A stretch of 64,000 nt of DNA from 2-02-FULL-66-14 sp037443705 (GCA_037443705.1 JBBINV010000002.1:52510-116509), one strand, 5' to 3'; positions 34,706-43,049 are shown, numbered from the stretch's first letter. Notes: generated by a model from the letters alone, not told the origin. A program made the numbers and translations.

Positions 34706-36496
34706 TCACGCCGCGAGGAACTGGTCCTCGCCGAGCGCCATCACCGCGGCGGCTCCGCCGACCACCGCGTCGCGCAGCCCTTGCGCCTGCGACAGGACGT
34801 GATCGCCGAAGAACCGGGCCGTCTTGATCTTGGCGCCATGGAAATCCGCGTCGGCCTGTCCCTGCGAAATCTTCCTCTCCGAAATGAGGGCGGCTTTCGC
34901 CATCTGCCAGCCGCCGCAGACGATGCCCATCAGCTTGAGGAACGGCACCGCGCCGGCGAAGGCCGCGCGCGGGTCCCTGCCCGCAGTGGCGAGGATGTAG
35001 TCGACGCAATCGGACGCGGCCTGCACGCCTTTCGCGAAATGGGCGCGCAGGGCCCGGATGTCACCGTTCGAAGACCCGGAAAGAACCTGGTCGAACTGCT
35101 TCAGCTCCGCCAGCAACGCCTTCACGGTCGCTCCGCCCTCGCGCGCGATCTTGCGCCCCACGAGGTCGTTCGCCTGGATCCCGGTGGTGCCCTCGTAGAT
35201 GCTGGTGATGCGCGCGTCCCGGTAGTGCTGCGCGGCGCCCGTCTCCTCGATGAAGCCCATGCCGCCGTGCACCTGCACGCCGAGCGACGCGACCTCGATC
35301 CCGGTCTCGGTCGACCAGCCCTTCACCACCGGGATGATCAGATCAACGAAGGCCTGCTGTCGCTGCCGTTCTCCGGCATCGGGGTGCTTCTGAGCCAGAT
35401 CCAGCGACGCCGCCGCGACGTACGCGAGCGCGCGCATGGCCTCGGTCTGGGACTTCATCAGCATCAGCATGCGGCGCACGTCAGGGTGCCGGATGATCGG
35501 CACCGCGCCTGCGCCCGCCACGAGGTCGCGGCCCTGCACGCGCTCTCTGGCGTAGGCGAGCGCGCGCTGGAACGCGCGCTCCGCCACCGCGACGCCTTCC
35601 AGCCCCACGCCGAAGCGCGCCGCGTTCATCATCACGAACATGTATTCGAGGCCCCGGTTCTCCTCGCCGACCAGGTAGCCGACCGCCTTGTCGAACACCA
35701 TCACCGCCGTGGGGCTCGCGTGGATCCCGAGCTTGTGTTCGATCGAGGCGCAGGCGGCGCCGTTGCGCGCGCCGAGGCTGCCGTCGGTGTTGACCAGGAA
35801 CTTCGGCACCACGAAGAGCGAGATTCCCTTCACGCCCTCGGGCGCATCGGGCGTTCGTGCGAGCACCAGATGGACGATGTTCTCCGCAAGGTCGTGCTCG
35901 CCGTAGGTGATGAAGATCTTCTGGCCCGAGACGAGGTAGTGGCCGCCCGCGCGCTCGGCGCGCGTACGAAGCAGCGCAAGGTCCGAGCCCGCCTGCGGCT
36001 CGGTGAGATTCATGGTCCCGGTCCACTGGCCGCTCGCCATCTTCGGGAGGAAGATCTTCTTGAGCGATTCCGAGCCTCGCAGCAGGAGCGCGTGGATCGC
36101 CCCCTGGGTGAGAAGCGGGCAAAGCGAAAACGACAGGTTCGCGCTCGACCACATCTCGTCGACCGGCGTCGCCACGAGCTTGGGAAGCCCCTGCCCGCCC
36201 CACTCCCGCTCGATCGGGAGCGCTGCCCAGCCGCCATCGACGTATTGCCGGTAGGCCTCGCGGAAGCCCTTCGGCGTGGCGACCTTCCCGTCCTTCCAGA
36301 CCGAGCCTTCCCGGTCGCCGGAGCGGTTCAGGGGATCGAGAACTCCCGAGGCGAACTTGGACGCTTCCTCGAGAATCGCGTCGACCACGTCCGGGGTCGC
36401 CTCCTCGCAGCCGGGCAGCCTCGCGATCGCGGCGAGCCCGGCGAGCTCGTTGAGCACGAAGCGCATGTCCTTCAGCGGCGCGCGATAGGCACTCAT
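34706..36496 (-). CDS. Acyl-CoA dehydrogenase (DmdC-like, extended C-terminus)
   Basis: The product is 596 residues, longer than the 380-400 of simple acyl-CoA dehydrogenases and typical of the DmdC-like branch with an added C-terminal domain. Visible motifs include MNLTEPQAGSDLALLRTRAE for FAD and substrate binding, KIFITYGEHDL, GVQVHGGMGFIEE, and ITSIYEGTTGIQ, which carries the catalytic glutamate. It forms the alpha-beta double bond of an acyl-CoA and passes electrons to ETF. Its ATG overlaps the TGA of etfA (ATGA), so etfB-etfA-dehydrogenase is one operon. The acyl substrate is unknown; a 3-methylmercaptopropionyl-CoA role is possible but unsupported here. Confidence 0.9.
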   Translation of the reverse strand: MSAYRAPLKDMRFVLNELAGLAAIARLPGCEEATPDVVDAILEEASKFASGVLDPLNRSGDREGSVWKDGKVATPKGFREAYRQYVDGGWAALPIEREWGGQGLPKLVATPVDEMWSSANLSFSLCPLLTQGAIHALLLRGSESLKKIFLPKMASGQWTGTMNLTEPQAGSDLALLRTRAERAGGHYLVSGQKIFITYGEHDLAENIVHLVLARTPDAPEGVKGISLFVVPKFLVNTDGSLGARNGAACASIEHKLGIHASPTAVMVFDKAVGYLVGEENRGLEYMFVMMNAARFGVGLEGVAVAERAFQRALAYARERVQGRDLVAGAGAVPIIRHPDVRRMLMLMKSQTEAMRALAYVAAASLDLAQKHPDAGERQRQQAFVDLIIPVVKGWSTETGIEVASLGVQVHGGMGFIEETGAAQHYRDARITSIYEGTTGIQANDLVGRKIAREGGATVKALLAELKQFDQVLSGSSNGDIRALRAHFAKGVQAASDCVDYILATAGRDPRAAFAGAVPFLKLMGIVCGGWQMAKAALISERKISQGQADADFHGAKIKTARFFGDHVLSQAQGLRDAVVGGAAAVMALGEDQFLAA

Positions 36497-37428
36497 TTCT
36501 TGAGCTCCTCCACCAGCTCCGGCACCACCTTGAACAGATCGCCCACGATCCCGTAGTCGGCGACCGAGAAGATCGGCGCCTCTTCGTCCTTGTTGATCGC
36601 GACGATCACCCGGCTGTCCTTCATGCCGGCCAGGTGCTGAATCGCGCCCGATATCCCCACCGCGATGTACAGCTCGGGCGCGACGATCTTGCCGGTCTGC
36701 CCGACCTGCCAGTCGTTCGGCACGAACCCGGCGTCCACCGCCGCGCGCGAGGCGCCCATCGCGGCGTTCAGCCTGTCCGCGAGCGGCTCGAGCAGCTTGA
36801 AGTTGTCCCCCGAGCCCATGCCGCGCCCGCCCGAGACGACCACGCGCGCGGCGGTGAGCTCCGGGCGCTCGGACCTGGCCTCTTCGCGGCCAACGAACCT
36901 GGACAATCCGGAATCCTGAGGGGCCGCGACGCTTTCGATTTGCGCGTTTCCCCCGGTCGCCGCAACCGCGTCAAACCCCGTGGTGCGCACCGTGATCACC
37001 TTGATCGCGTCGCCCGACTGCACCGTGGCGAGCGCATTGCCGGCGTAGATCGGCCGCACGAACGTGTCGGGCGACTCCACCGAAACGATATCCGAGATCT
37101 GCTGCGAGTCGAGCAGTGCCGCGGCGCGCGGCATCACGTTCTTGCCGTTCGAGGTCGCCGGTGCAAGGAGGTGCGTGTAGCTCTTCGCCACCTGGACGAG
37201 GAGCGCCGCGACGTTCTCGGCGATCTCGTCGTCGAGCTGCGGCGCATCCGCGTGCAGCACCTTCGCCACGCCCGCAATGCCGGCCGCGGCCTTCGCGGCC
37301 TCGCCGCAATTGTGGCCCGCTACGAGAACGTGCACCGCGGCGTCGATTTTCTGCGCCGCCGCGACGCAGTTGAGCGTCGCCTTCTTGACCGCCTTGTTGT
37401 TGTGCTCCGCGAGGACGAGGACCGGCAT
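36493..37428 (-). CDS. etfA: Electron transfer flavoprotein alpha subunit
   Basis: The product is 311 residues, the normal ETF-alpha size. The N-terminal domain starts MPVLVLAEHNN. The C-terminal FAD domain has VVSGGRGMGSGDNFKLLEPL, AAVDAGFVPNDWQVGQTGK and YIAVGISGAIQHLAGM, all conserved FAD-binding segments. With EtfB it carries electrons from acyl-CoA dehydrogenases to ETF-QO, encoded about 3 kb away. Its ATG directly abuts the etfB stop, and its stop overlaps the next gene. Confidence 0.97.
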   Translation of the reverse strand: MPVLVLAEHNNKAVKKATLNCVAAAQKIDAAVHVLVAGHNCGEAAKAAAGIAGVAKVLHADAPQLDDEIAENVAALLVQVAKSYTHLLAPATSNGKNVMPRAAALLDSQQISDIVSVESPDTFVRPIYAGNALATVQSGDAIKVITVRTTGFDAVAATGGNAQIESVAAPQDSGLSRFVGREEARSERPELTAARVVVSGGRGMGSGDNFKLLEPLADRLNAAMGASRAAVDAGFVPNDWQVGQTGKIVAPELYIAVGISGAIQHLAGMKDSRVIVAINKDEEAPIFSVADYGIVGDLFKVVPELVEELKK

Positions 37429-38178
37429 CTAGATCACCTTCGCTTCGTTTCTGAGCTTTGCCACGAGCGTTCTTGCGTCGGGCACCTTGGTCCCGGCCTT
37501 GCGCTTCGGGGGCTCGACCACTTTCAGCGTCTTCAGGCGCGGCGCGACATCCACCCCGAGCATGTCGGGCTTGAGCGTCTCGAGGGGCTTCTTCTTCGCC
37601 TTCATGATGTTCGGCAGCGTCACGTAGCGCGGCTCGTTAAGGCGCAGGTCCGTGGTGATGACCGCGGGGAGCTTCAGCTGCACCGTATCGAGGCCCCCGT
37701 CGACCTCCCGTGTGACGACTGCATTCTGATTTTCGATTCGTACTTTTGACGCGAAGGTCGCCTGGCCCCACCCCAGGAGCGCCGCCAGCATCTGCCCGGT
37801 CTGGTTCGAGTCGTCGTCGATCGCCTGCTTGCCGAGGATCACGATCTGCGGGTTTTCCTTCGCAACCACGCTCTTCAGGAGCTTTGCAACGGCCAGCGGC
37901 TGCAGATCCGCATCGGTCTCCACGAGGATCGCCTTGTCGGCGCCGATCGCGAGCGCGGTGCGCAGCGTCTCCTGGCAGGCCGCCACGCCGCACGAGACCG
38001 CCACGATTTCGGTGACCACCCCGGCTTCCTTCAGCCGCACCGCCTCCTCCACCGCGATCTCGTCGAAGGGATTCATCGACATCTTGACGTTCGCGGTCTC
38101 CACGCCGGTGCCGTCGGCTTTCACGCGCACCTTGACGTTGAAGTCAACCACGCGCTTGACTGGAACGAGGATTTTCAT
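37429..38178 (-). CDS. etfB: Electron transfer flavoprotein beta subunit
   Basis: The product is 249 residues and begins MKILVPVKRVVDFNVKVRVK. It contains MSMNPFDEIAVEEAVRLKE and the AMP-site region ILGKQAIDDDSNQTGQMLAA, both diagnostic for ETF-beta. It pairs with EtfA. It is the first gene of the operon. A TATAAT hexamer ends only seven bases before the ATG and no Shine-Dalgarno is present, so the message may be leaderless. Confidence 0.97.
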   Translation of the reverse strand: MKILVPVKRVVDFNVKVRVKADGTGVETANVKMSMNPFDEIAVEEAVRLKEAGVVTEIVAVSCGVAACQETLRTALAIGADKAILVETDADLQPLAVAKLLKSVVAKENPQIVILGKQAIDDDSNQTGQMLAALLGWGQATFASKVRIENQNAVVTREVDGGLDTVQLKLPAVITTDLRLNEPRYVTLPNIMKAKKKPLETLKPDMLGVDVAPRLKTLKVVEPPKRKAGTKVPDARTLVAKLRNEAKVI

Positions 38179-38185
38179 AGAGGAA

Positions 38186-38191
38186 ATTATA
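38186..38191 (-). promoter_or_regulatory. TATAAT -10 element directly before etfB
   Basis: On the minus strand TATAAT matches the -10 consensus perfectly and ends seven bases upstream of the etfB ATG. Transcription would begin at or within a base or two of the start codon. The -35 region is poor. Confidence 0.5.
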
Positions 38192-38241
38192 CCGTCCGCG
38201 CTCTCGAGTTAAGTGTCGCCGCCACGACGTTTCAAACGCGC

Positions 38242-38724
38242 TCAGCGCCCGGACTTCTCCTCGAGAAGCGCTTTGAGCTCCGCTATCGCATCAAGGTCCT
38301 TCGGACGCCCGGAGGCCGCCTTGACTTGTATGAGGGTCGGAAGGTCCAGGCAGAGACATCGATAGCCGTACAGCTCGACTTCAATGCAGTGCGCGGCGAG
38401 CGATTCATAGCCGCCCGCGCCCGAGATCTCGCCCAGCAAATCCAGATCACCGGCCGAGGTGGTCAACGTGAAATTCAGTCCGGCAGCGAGCGTCTTCTCG
38501 TCAAGGTGAAACGGCAGTCCCGGAGGAGCGCCACGCAGGTACGCCTGCAGCGGCCCCAGCGCCCGGGCAATTCGTCCAAGATTCTCCGAATCGCGCGCGT
38601 ACACCACGTCTACGTCCTGCGTAAGTCGCGCGGACCCATGCAGGGTCGCTGCTACGCCTCCAACGATGACGAACCGGACCTCCGACGCGCACAGCGCTTC
38701 GATGAGGCCCCGGAAGGCGATCAC
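38242..38724 (-). CDS. Nucleotidyltransferase-fold protein (MNT/AbiEii-like)
   Basis: The product is 160 residues from a GTG start at 38724; the longer open frame upstream is a shadow of the carboxyltransferase gene. Residues 18-42 (VIVGGVAATLHGSARLTQD and VDVVYARD) form the GG...D.D core of a minimal nucleotidyltransferase, with D37 and D39 as metal ligands and D93/D95 (AGDLDLLGE) as the third acidic strand. Proteins of this kind modify toxins or act in toxin-antitoxin pairs. The GTG overlaps the TGA of a 64-residue gene (GTGA), so the two form a tightly coupled pair. Whether they form a toxin-antitoxin system is inference. Confidence 0.75.
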   Translation of the reverse strand: MIAFRGLIEALCASEVRFVIVGGVAATLHGSARLTQDVDVVYARDSENLGRIARALGPLQAYLRGAPPGLPFHLDEKTLAAGLNFTLTTSAGDLDLLGEISGAGGYESLAAHCIEVELYGYRCLCLDLPTLIQVKAASGRPKDLDAIAELKALLEEKSGR

Positions 38725-38915
38725 GCCACGCGCTTCTTGCTCGCGGCCAGGCCGGCCCGCCGCAACTCTTCGGCAAAACGCGCAAGCTCCTGAAGCTGTT
38801 CCAGGCGCTGCTCCGGCGTGAGCGACAGATTGCGTCGCAGCAGCGTGCGATCCACGTCCCGCATATAGCGTTCGATGACCAGATCCAGAGACGTGGGAGC
38901 TTTGGGTTCCGTCAT
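38721..38915 (-). CDS. Small 64-residue partner of the nucleotidyltransferase
   Basis: The product is 64 residues, mostly charged helix (VDRTLLRRNLSLTPEQRLEQ, then LQELARFAEELRRAG), with no recognised domain. Its stop overlaps the start of the nucleotidyltransferase gene by four bases. Small helical proteins of this form often sit directly upstream of such nucleotidyltransferases. It could be a binding partner or antitoxin, but the function is unknown. Confidence 0.7.
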   Translation of the reverse strand: MTEPKAPTSLDLVIERYMRDVDRTLLRRNLSLTPEQRLEQLQELARFAEELRRAGLAASKKRVA

Positions 38916-38945
38916 GACCTTCCGTTCGCGACCATTCTACTGCGC

Positions 38946-40517
38946 TTACGGCCGGTAGCCGAAGCTCGGCGGCCCGGGCTCGCGCAGCGGCGCGGCGAGA
39001 GCGGCGAACTCGGTGAGGATTTCGCGCGTGCGGCGCGGGTCGATGATCTCCTCCACGATGAACGATTCGGCGCTGCGGAAGGGCGACTTGAATTTCGCGA
39101 GCCGTGCCTCGATCTCGGCCAGCTTCGCGGCCGGATCGGGCGCTGCCTCGATCTCGGACTTGTAGGCCGCTTCCAGCCCGCCCGCGATCGGCAGCGACCC
39201 CCAGTCGCCCGAGGGCCAGGCGTAGCGCAGGCAGTAGCGCGCCGGGTTCATGTGCGCCGCGCCCGCCACGCCGTAGACCTTGCGCACGAGGATCGCGCAC
39301 CAGGGCACGGTCGCCTGATAGACCGCCTGCATCGCGCGCGCGCCGTGGCGGATCGTGCCCGCCTCTTCCGCCTCGCGCCCGATGAGAAAGCCCGGCACGT
39401 CCACGAGATGCACCACCGGCAGATGGAAGGTCTGCGCGAGATCGACGAAGCGGATCACCTTGTCGCAGGCGTCCGCGGTCCAGGCGCCGCCGTAGTGGTA
39501 CGGGTCGCTCGCCATCACCGCCACCGGCCAGCCGTCCAGGCGCGCGAGCCCCGTGATCACGGACCGGCCCCAGCGCCGGCCGATCTCGCAGAAGCTTCCC
39601 TCGTCCATCAGCGCCTCCACGATCGGGCGCATCCGGTAGACCTTGCGCGGATCGCGCGGGATGGCGTCGACCAGCCATTCGACCTGGCGTTTGGGGTCAT
39701 CCCTGGAAGGGATATTCTCGGGAAGTGCGTAGACCGACGACGGAAGATAGGAGAGAAAGCGCCGTGCCATCGCGAACGCTTCGGCTTCCGAACCGGCTTC
39801 GTCGTCGATCGCGCCGTTCCTCGTGTGGATCGCGCTCCCGCCGAGCTCGTTCTTCCCGAGCACCTGGCCCACGCGCGCGACCACCGGCGGACCCGCCACG
39901 AACATCTGCGCCGTGTCCTTCACGATCACCGAGTAGTGGCTCGCCGCGACGCGCGCCGCGCCCAGCCCCGCCACCGAGCCGAGCGCAAGCGCGACCACCG
40001 GCACGCGCGAGAGGTTGTCGGCGCAGATCTGCCAGAACGGCATGCTCGGAAGCAGCGTGCGCCCCTCGATCTCGATGTTCTTGACCGAGCCGCCGCCGCC
40101 CGTGCCGTCGACCAGCCGCACGAGCGGAATGCGCAGGTCGTGCGCCATGCGCTCCACGGTCACGAGCTTTTCCTTGATCGCGGCGTCGTTCGCGCCGCCG
40201 CGCACCGTGAAATCGTCGCCCGCCACCGCGACCGGGCGGCCGTCGATCTTCGCGCGCCCCATCACCAGGTTCGCGGGCGTGAACGACTCGATGCGGCCGT
40301 CGGCCCCGTAGCTCGCCCGGCCGGCGATGCTCCCGATCTCGTGAAAGCTCCCGGGGTCAACCAGCGCGTCGATCCTCTCGCGCACCGTGAGCCTGCCCTG
40401 CCCCTTGTGGCGCGCGACCTTCTCCGGGCCGCCCATCCCGGCCGCAAGCGCCTTGCGCGCGGCGAGCTCCTCGAGCTCCGCGCGCCAGCCCTCGCGCTCC
40501 TCCTTGTCGCGTTTCAC
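38946..40517 (-). CDS. Acyl-CoA carboxylase carboxyltransferase (beta) subunit
   Basis: The product is 523 residues from GTG at 40517, with a GGAGGCG Shine-Dalgarno eight bases upstream; the longer open frame is not counted. GQGRLTVRERIDALVDPGSF at the start, GTGGGGSVKN, and later VDVPGFLIGREAEEAGTIRH and GAAHMNPARYCLRYAWPSG are signatures of the propionyl-, acetyl- or methylcrotonyl-CoA carboxyltransferase family. It moves CO2 from carboxybiotin to an acyl-CoA. The biotin carrier is encoded divergently 72 bases away, but no biotin carboxylase lies in the window. The acyl substrate cannot be told from sequence. Confidence 0.9.
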   Translation of the reverse strand: MKRDKEEREGWRAELEELAARKALAAGMGGPEKVARHKGQGRLTVRERIDALVDPGSFHEIGSIAGRASYGADGRIESFTPANLVMGRAKIDGRPVAVAGDDFTVRGGANDAAIKEKLVTVERMAHDLRIPLVRLVDGTGGGGSVKNIEIEGRTLLPSMPFWQICADNLSRVPVVALALGSVAGLGAARVAASHYSVIVKDTAQMFVAGPPVVARVGQVLGKNELGGSAIHTRNGAIDDEAGSEAEAFAMARRFLSYLPSSVYALPENIPSRDDPKRQVEWLVDAIPRDPRKVYRMRPIVEALMDEGSFCEIGRRWGRSVITGLARLDGWPVAVMASDPYHYGGAWTADACDKVIRFVDLAQTFHLPVVHLVDVPGFLIGREAEEAGTIRHGARAMQAVYQATVPWCAILVRKVYGVAGAAHMNPARYCLRYAWPSGDWGSLPIAGGLEAAYKSEIEAAPDPAAKLAEIEARLAKFKSPFRSAESFIVEEIIDPRRTREILTEFAALAAPLREPGPPSFGYRP

Positions 40518-40543
40518 CGTACGCCTCCGGGCGATTTCGCTAT

Positions 40544-40576
40544 TTGTTGCCCACGATACCCGGCTCCTTGCAACAA
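40544..40576. promoter_or_regulatory. Inverted repeat in the divergent carboxylase promoter region
   Basis: TTGTTGC (40544-40550) and GCAACAA (40570-40576) are perfect 7-base arms, centres 26 bases apart, in the 72-base divergent gap. It could be an operator for a shared regulator. No regulator gene is present nearby. Confidence 0.4.
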
Positions 40577-40589
40577 TGGCAATCGTCCG

Positions 40590-40802
40590 ATGAGAATCGA
40601 ATGCGAAGTCGCCGGCAGGGTCATCCGCGTCGAGGTCGCGCCCGGACAGCGGATCGAGGCGGGCGATCCGCTGCTGCTCGTGGAGTGCATGAAGATGGAG
40701 ATCCCGCTGCTCGCGCCGGTGCCCGGGCGCGTGTGCGAGATCCTCGTGGCCGAGGGCGAGATGGTCGCCGAGGGCCAGGCCGCGGTGCGGATCGAGCGAT
40801 GA
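40590..40802 (+). CDS. Biotin carboxyl carrier subunit
   Basis: The product is 70 residues, a bare biotinyl domain. Its attachment site reads ECMKME with the biotinyl lysine at K35; the usual motif is EAMKM, and the Cys variant is less common. It would carry carboxybiotin from a biotin carboxylase to the divergent carboxyltransferase. It heads an operon of genes coupled by overlapping stops and starts; its TGA overlaps the ATG of the DUF35 gene. The longer open frame upstream is antisense to the carboxyltransferase gene and is rejected. Confidence 0.9.
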   Translation: MRIECEVAGRVIRVEVAPGQRIEAGDPLLLVECMKMEIPLLAPVPGRVCEILVAEGEMVAEGQAAVRIER

Positions 40803-41152
40803 GCGCAGGCCCCGAAGCGGCGTTCCGCGAGAAGCTCGCGCAGGGGCGCTTCGAGATCCAGCGCTGCGGCAGTTGCGCGAGGCACGTATTCTATCCGCGC
40901 GTACTTTGCCCGCATTGCGGCTCCGGCCGCCTCGAGTGGACCGCGCCGAGCGGGTGGGGCACCGTCTATTCCACGACCGTTGTGCGCCGCAAGCCCGCGG
41001 ACGGGGGCGATTACAACGTCGCGCTCGTCGATCTGGACGAAGGAGTGAGATTGATGAGCAGCATCGTCGGGGCTGCTCCTCATGAAGTGAGCATCGGAGC
41101 AAGAGTCAAGGCACGCGTCCAGGAAGGCAGAGTCGTTTTCTCCCCGGCATGA
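40799..41152 (+). CDS. DUF35 OB-fold protein with rubredoxin-like zinc ribbon
   Basis: The product is 117 residues. The N-terminal zinc ribbon has C23, C26, C37 and C40 (RCGSC then CPHCG), and an OB-fold follows (GWGTVYSTTVVRR, then YNVALVDLDEGVRLMSSIV). DUF35 proteins bind acyl-CoA and partner with thiolase-like enzymes. In steroid side-chain degradation the DUF35 part of ChsH2 forms a complex with the aldolase Ltp2. The stop overlaps the start of the thiolase-like gene (ATGA), which fits such a complex. Confidence 0.9.
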   Translation: MSAGPEAAFREKLAQGRFEIQRCGSCARHVFYPRVLCPHCGSGRLEWTAPSGWGTVYSTTVVRRKPADGGDYNVALVDLDEGVRLMSSIVGAAPHEVSIGARVKARVQEGRVVFSPA

Positions 41153-42303
41153 GAGGCACCGTAGCGATCGCAGGGGTAGGGCTCGCGGGCTGCGGCGAGG
41201 CCCCTGGCTGGTCGGAAACCGAGATCGCGGCGGCGGCGGCGCGCGATGCGCTTGCGGATGCCGGGCTCACGACGAAGGACGTCGATGGTCTGATCGCCGC
41301 GAGCACCAATATCTTCATGTCCGGACTCGCGCTCGCCGAGCATCTCGGAATCCGCCCGCGCTTCACCGACTCGACCATGATCGGCGGCTCCTCGTTCGTG
41401 GGGCATCTGATTCCCGCGGCGCTTGCGCTGAACGCGGGGCTCGCCGACGTCGTGCTCGTGGCCTACGGCTCGAACCAGCGCACCGGCGTGGGACGGAGCG
41501 ACGCCGCGAAGCACAAGCTCGCGCTCGACCCGCAGCCCTGGGAGCAGCCCTACCGGCCCTTCAACCCGCCCACCTCGTACGCGCTCGCGGCGGCGCGCCA
41601 CATGCACCAGTACGGCACGACCCGCGAGCAGCTCGCCGAGGTGGCGGTGGCGGCGAGGAAATGGGCATCCTTGAATCCGGAGGCGTTTTCCAGAGGGCCG
41701 CTGAGCGTCGGCGACGTCCTCGGTTCGCGGATGGTCTGCGACCCCCTCACCGTAAGGGACTGCTGCCTGGTCACCGATGGCGGCGGCGCGTACGTTCTGG
41801 TACGCGCGGATCGCGCGAAGGACCTGCCGAGGAAACCCGCGTACCTGCTCGGCGCGGGCTCGGCGCATTGGCACCGCCAGATTTCCCAGATGCCCGATCT
41901 CACGGTCACGGCGGCAACCGAATCGGGCGCGCGCGCCTTCTCGATGGCGGGCCTCGCGCCCGCAGACGTGGACGTGGTGGAGCTCTACGACGCCTTCACC
42001 ATCAACACGATCCTGTTTCTCGAGGACCTCGGGTTCTGCGCCAAGGGCGAAGGCGGCCCCTTCGTCGCGGGCGGCCGGATCGCGCCCGGCGGCGAGCTCC
42101 CCGTGAACACCAACGGCGGAGGCCTCTCGTGCGTGCATCCCGGCATGTACGGGATCTTCCTGGTGATCGAAGCGGTGCGACAATTGCGGGGCGAGGCCGG
42201 CGCGCGCCAGGTGAAGGACGCCAATGTCGCGCTCGCGCACGGCAACGGGGGCGTTCTCTCGAGTCAGGTAACGGCGCTATTCGGGACGGAAAGGGCACTT
42301 TGA
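41149..42303 (+). CDS. Thiolase-like protein lacking the nucleophilic cysteine (SCP-x / Ltp2-like)
   Basis: The product is 384 residues with a thiolase fold. At the usual nucleophile site the sequence is IGGSSFVGH, serine instead of cysteine, so normal thiolysis is unlikely. The NEAF/HDAF motif reads ELYDAFTIN with Y280, and the later GHP motif reads SCVHPGMYG with Y334. The C-terminal thiolase cysteine is replaced in LAHGNGGVLSS. Loss of cysteine with tyrosines at these sites, and a DUF35 partner, resemble the steroid retro-aldolase Ltp2 rather than a true thiolase. The likely reaction is retro-aldol cleavage of a beta-hydroxyacyl-CoA, which is inference. Confidence 0.85.
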   Translation: MRGTVAIAGVGLAGCGEAPGWSETEIAAAAARDALADAGLTTKDVDGLIAASTNIFMSGLALAEHLGIRPRFTDSTMIGGSSFVGHLIPAALALNAGLADVVLVAYGSNQRTGVGRSDAAKHKLALDPQPWEQPYRPFNPPTSYALAAARHMHQYGTTREQLAEVAVAARKWASLNPEAFSRGPLSVGDVLGSRMVCDPLTVRDCCLVTDGGGAYVLVRADRAKDLPRKPAYLLGAGSAHWHRQISQMPDLTVTAATESGARAFSMAGLAPADVDVVELYDAFTINTILFLEDLGFCAKGEGGPFVAGGRIAPGGELPVNTNGGGLSCVHPGMYGIFLVIEAVRQLRGEAGARQVKDANVALAHGNGGVLSSQVTALFGTERAL

Positions 42304-43046
42304 AGGACAAGGTCTCTCCCCAGGAATGGCAGACCCGCGTCGATCTCGCCGCCTGCTACCGCCTCATCACGCACTACGGCATGAGCGACCTGATCTACAA
42401 CCACATCTCGGCGCGCGTGCCGGGGAGCGAAGCGCACATCCTCATCAACGCCTACGGCATGCTGTACGAGGAGATCACCGCCTCGAGCCTGGTGAAGATC
42501 GACCTGGAGGGCCGGACGGTGCTCGACCCGGGCACGGGCTACGGCATCAACCAGGCCGGGTTCGTCATCCACAGCGCGGTGCACAAGGCGCGCGCCGACG
42601 TTGGCTGCGTGATCCACACCCACTCGATCGCGGGGATGGCAGTCTCGGCGCTCGAATGCGGCCTGCTGCCGATCACGCAGACTGCGATGTACTTCGACAG
42701 CATCGGCATGCACGAGTACGAGAGCGTGGCGATCGACCCGGACGAGCAGCAGCGCCTCGTGCGCGACCTCGGGAAGTCGAAGGCGATGATCCTCCGGAAC
42801 CACGGCCTGCTCGCGGTGGGCGCGAGCGTCCCGGAAGCCTTCACCAACATGTTCTGGCTCGAGCGCGCCTGCCAGGCGCAGCTCGCGGCGATGGCGTGCA
42901 ACTCGAAGCTCCACGTGCCCTCGAGGGAGGTGATCGAGAAGACCGCGCACCTCTACAAGCCCGGGACGCGCCGCCGCTGGGGTCCGCTCGAATGGCCGGC
43001 GCTGCTGAGGATGCTGGACCGGAGAGATTCGAGTTTCAGGGAGTAA
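42300..43046 (+). CDS. Class II aldolase/adducin family protein
   Basis: The product is 248 residues from a TTG at 42300 that overlaps the thiolase-like stop; no ATG or GTG lies nearby in frame. The metal-binding histidines are H106 and H108 (VIHTHS) and H168 (LRNHGL), as in fuculose-phosphate aldolase. YNHISARVPGSE and INAYGMLYEEITASSLVKID are typical of the adducin-like branch. The members of this branch include aldolases, epimerases and decarboxylases of small metabolites. In this operon it may cleave or decarboxylate an intermediate. Substrate unknown. Confidence 0.85.
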   Translation: MKDKVSPQEWQTRVDLAACYRLITHYGMSDLIYNHISARVPGSEAHILINAYGMLYEEITASSLVKIDLEGRTVLDPGTGYGINQAGFVIHSAVHKARADVGCVIHTHSIAGMAVSALECGLLPITQTAMYFDSIGMHEYESVAIDPDEQQRLVRDLGKSKAMILRNHGLLAVGASVPEAFTNMFWLERACQAQLAAMACNSKLHVPSREVIEKTAHLYKPGTRRRWGPLEWPALLRMLDRRDSSFRE

Positions 43047-43049
43047 GGG

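Noticed and set aside
38725..39678. N-terminal extension of the nucleotidyltransferase to 478 residues
   Set aside because: It is a frame shadow of the carboxyltransferase gene; the overlapping GTGA start at 38724 is better.
40518..41102. N-terminal extension of the carboxyltransferase to 718 residues
   Set aside because: It runs antisense through the biotin carrier and DUF35 genes and has no homology; GTG at 40517 has a good Shine-Dalgarno.
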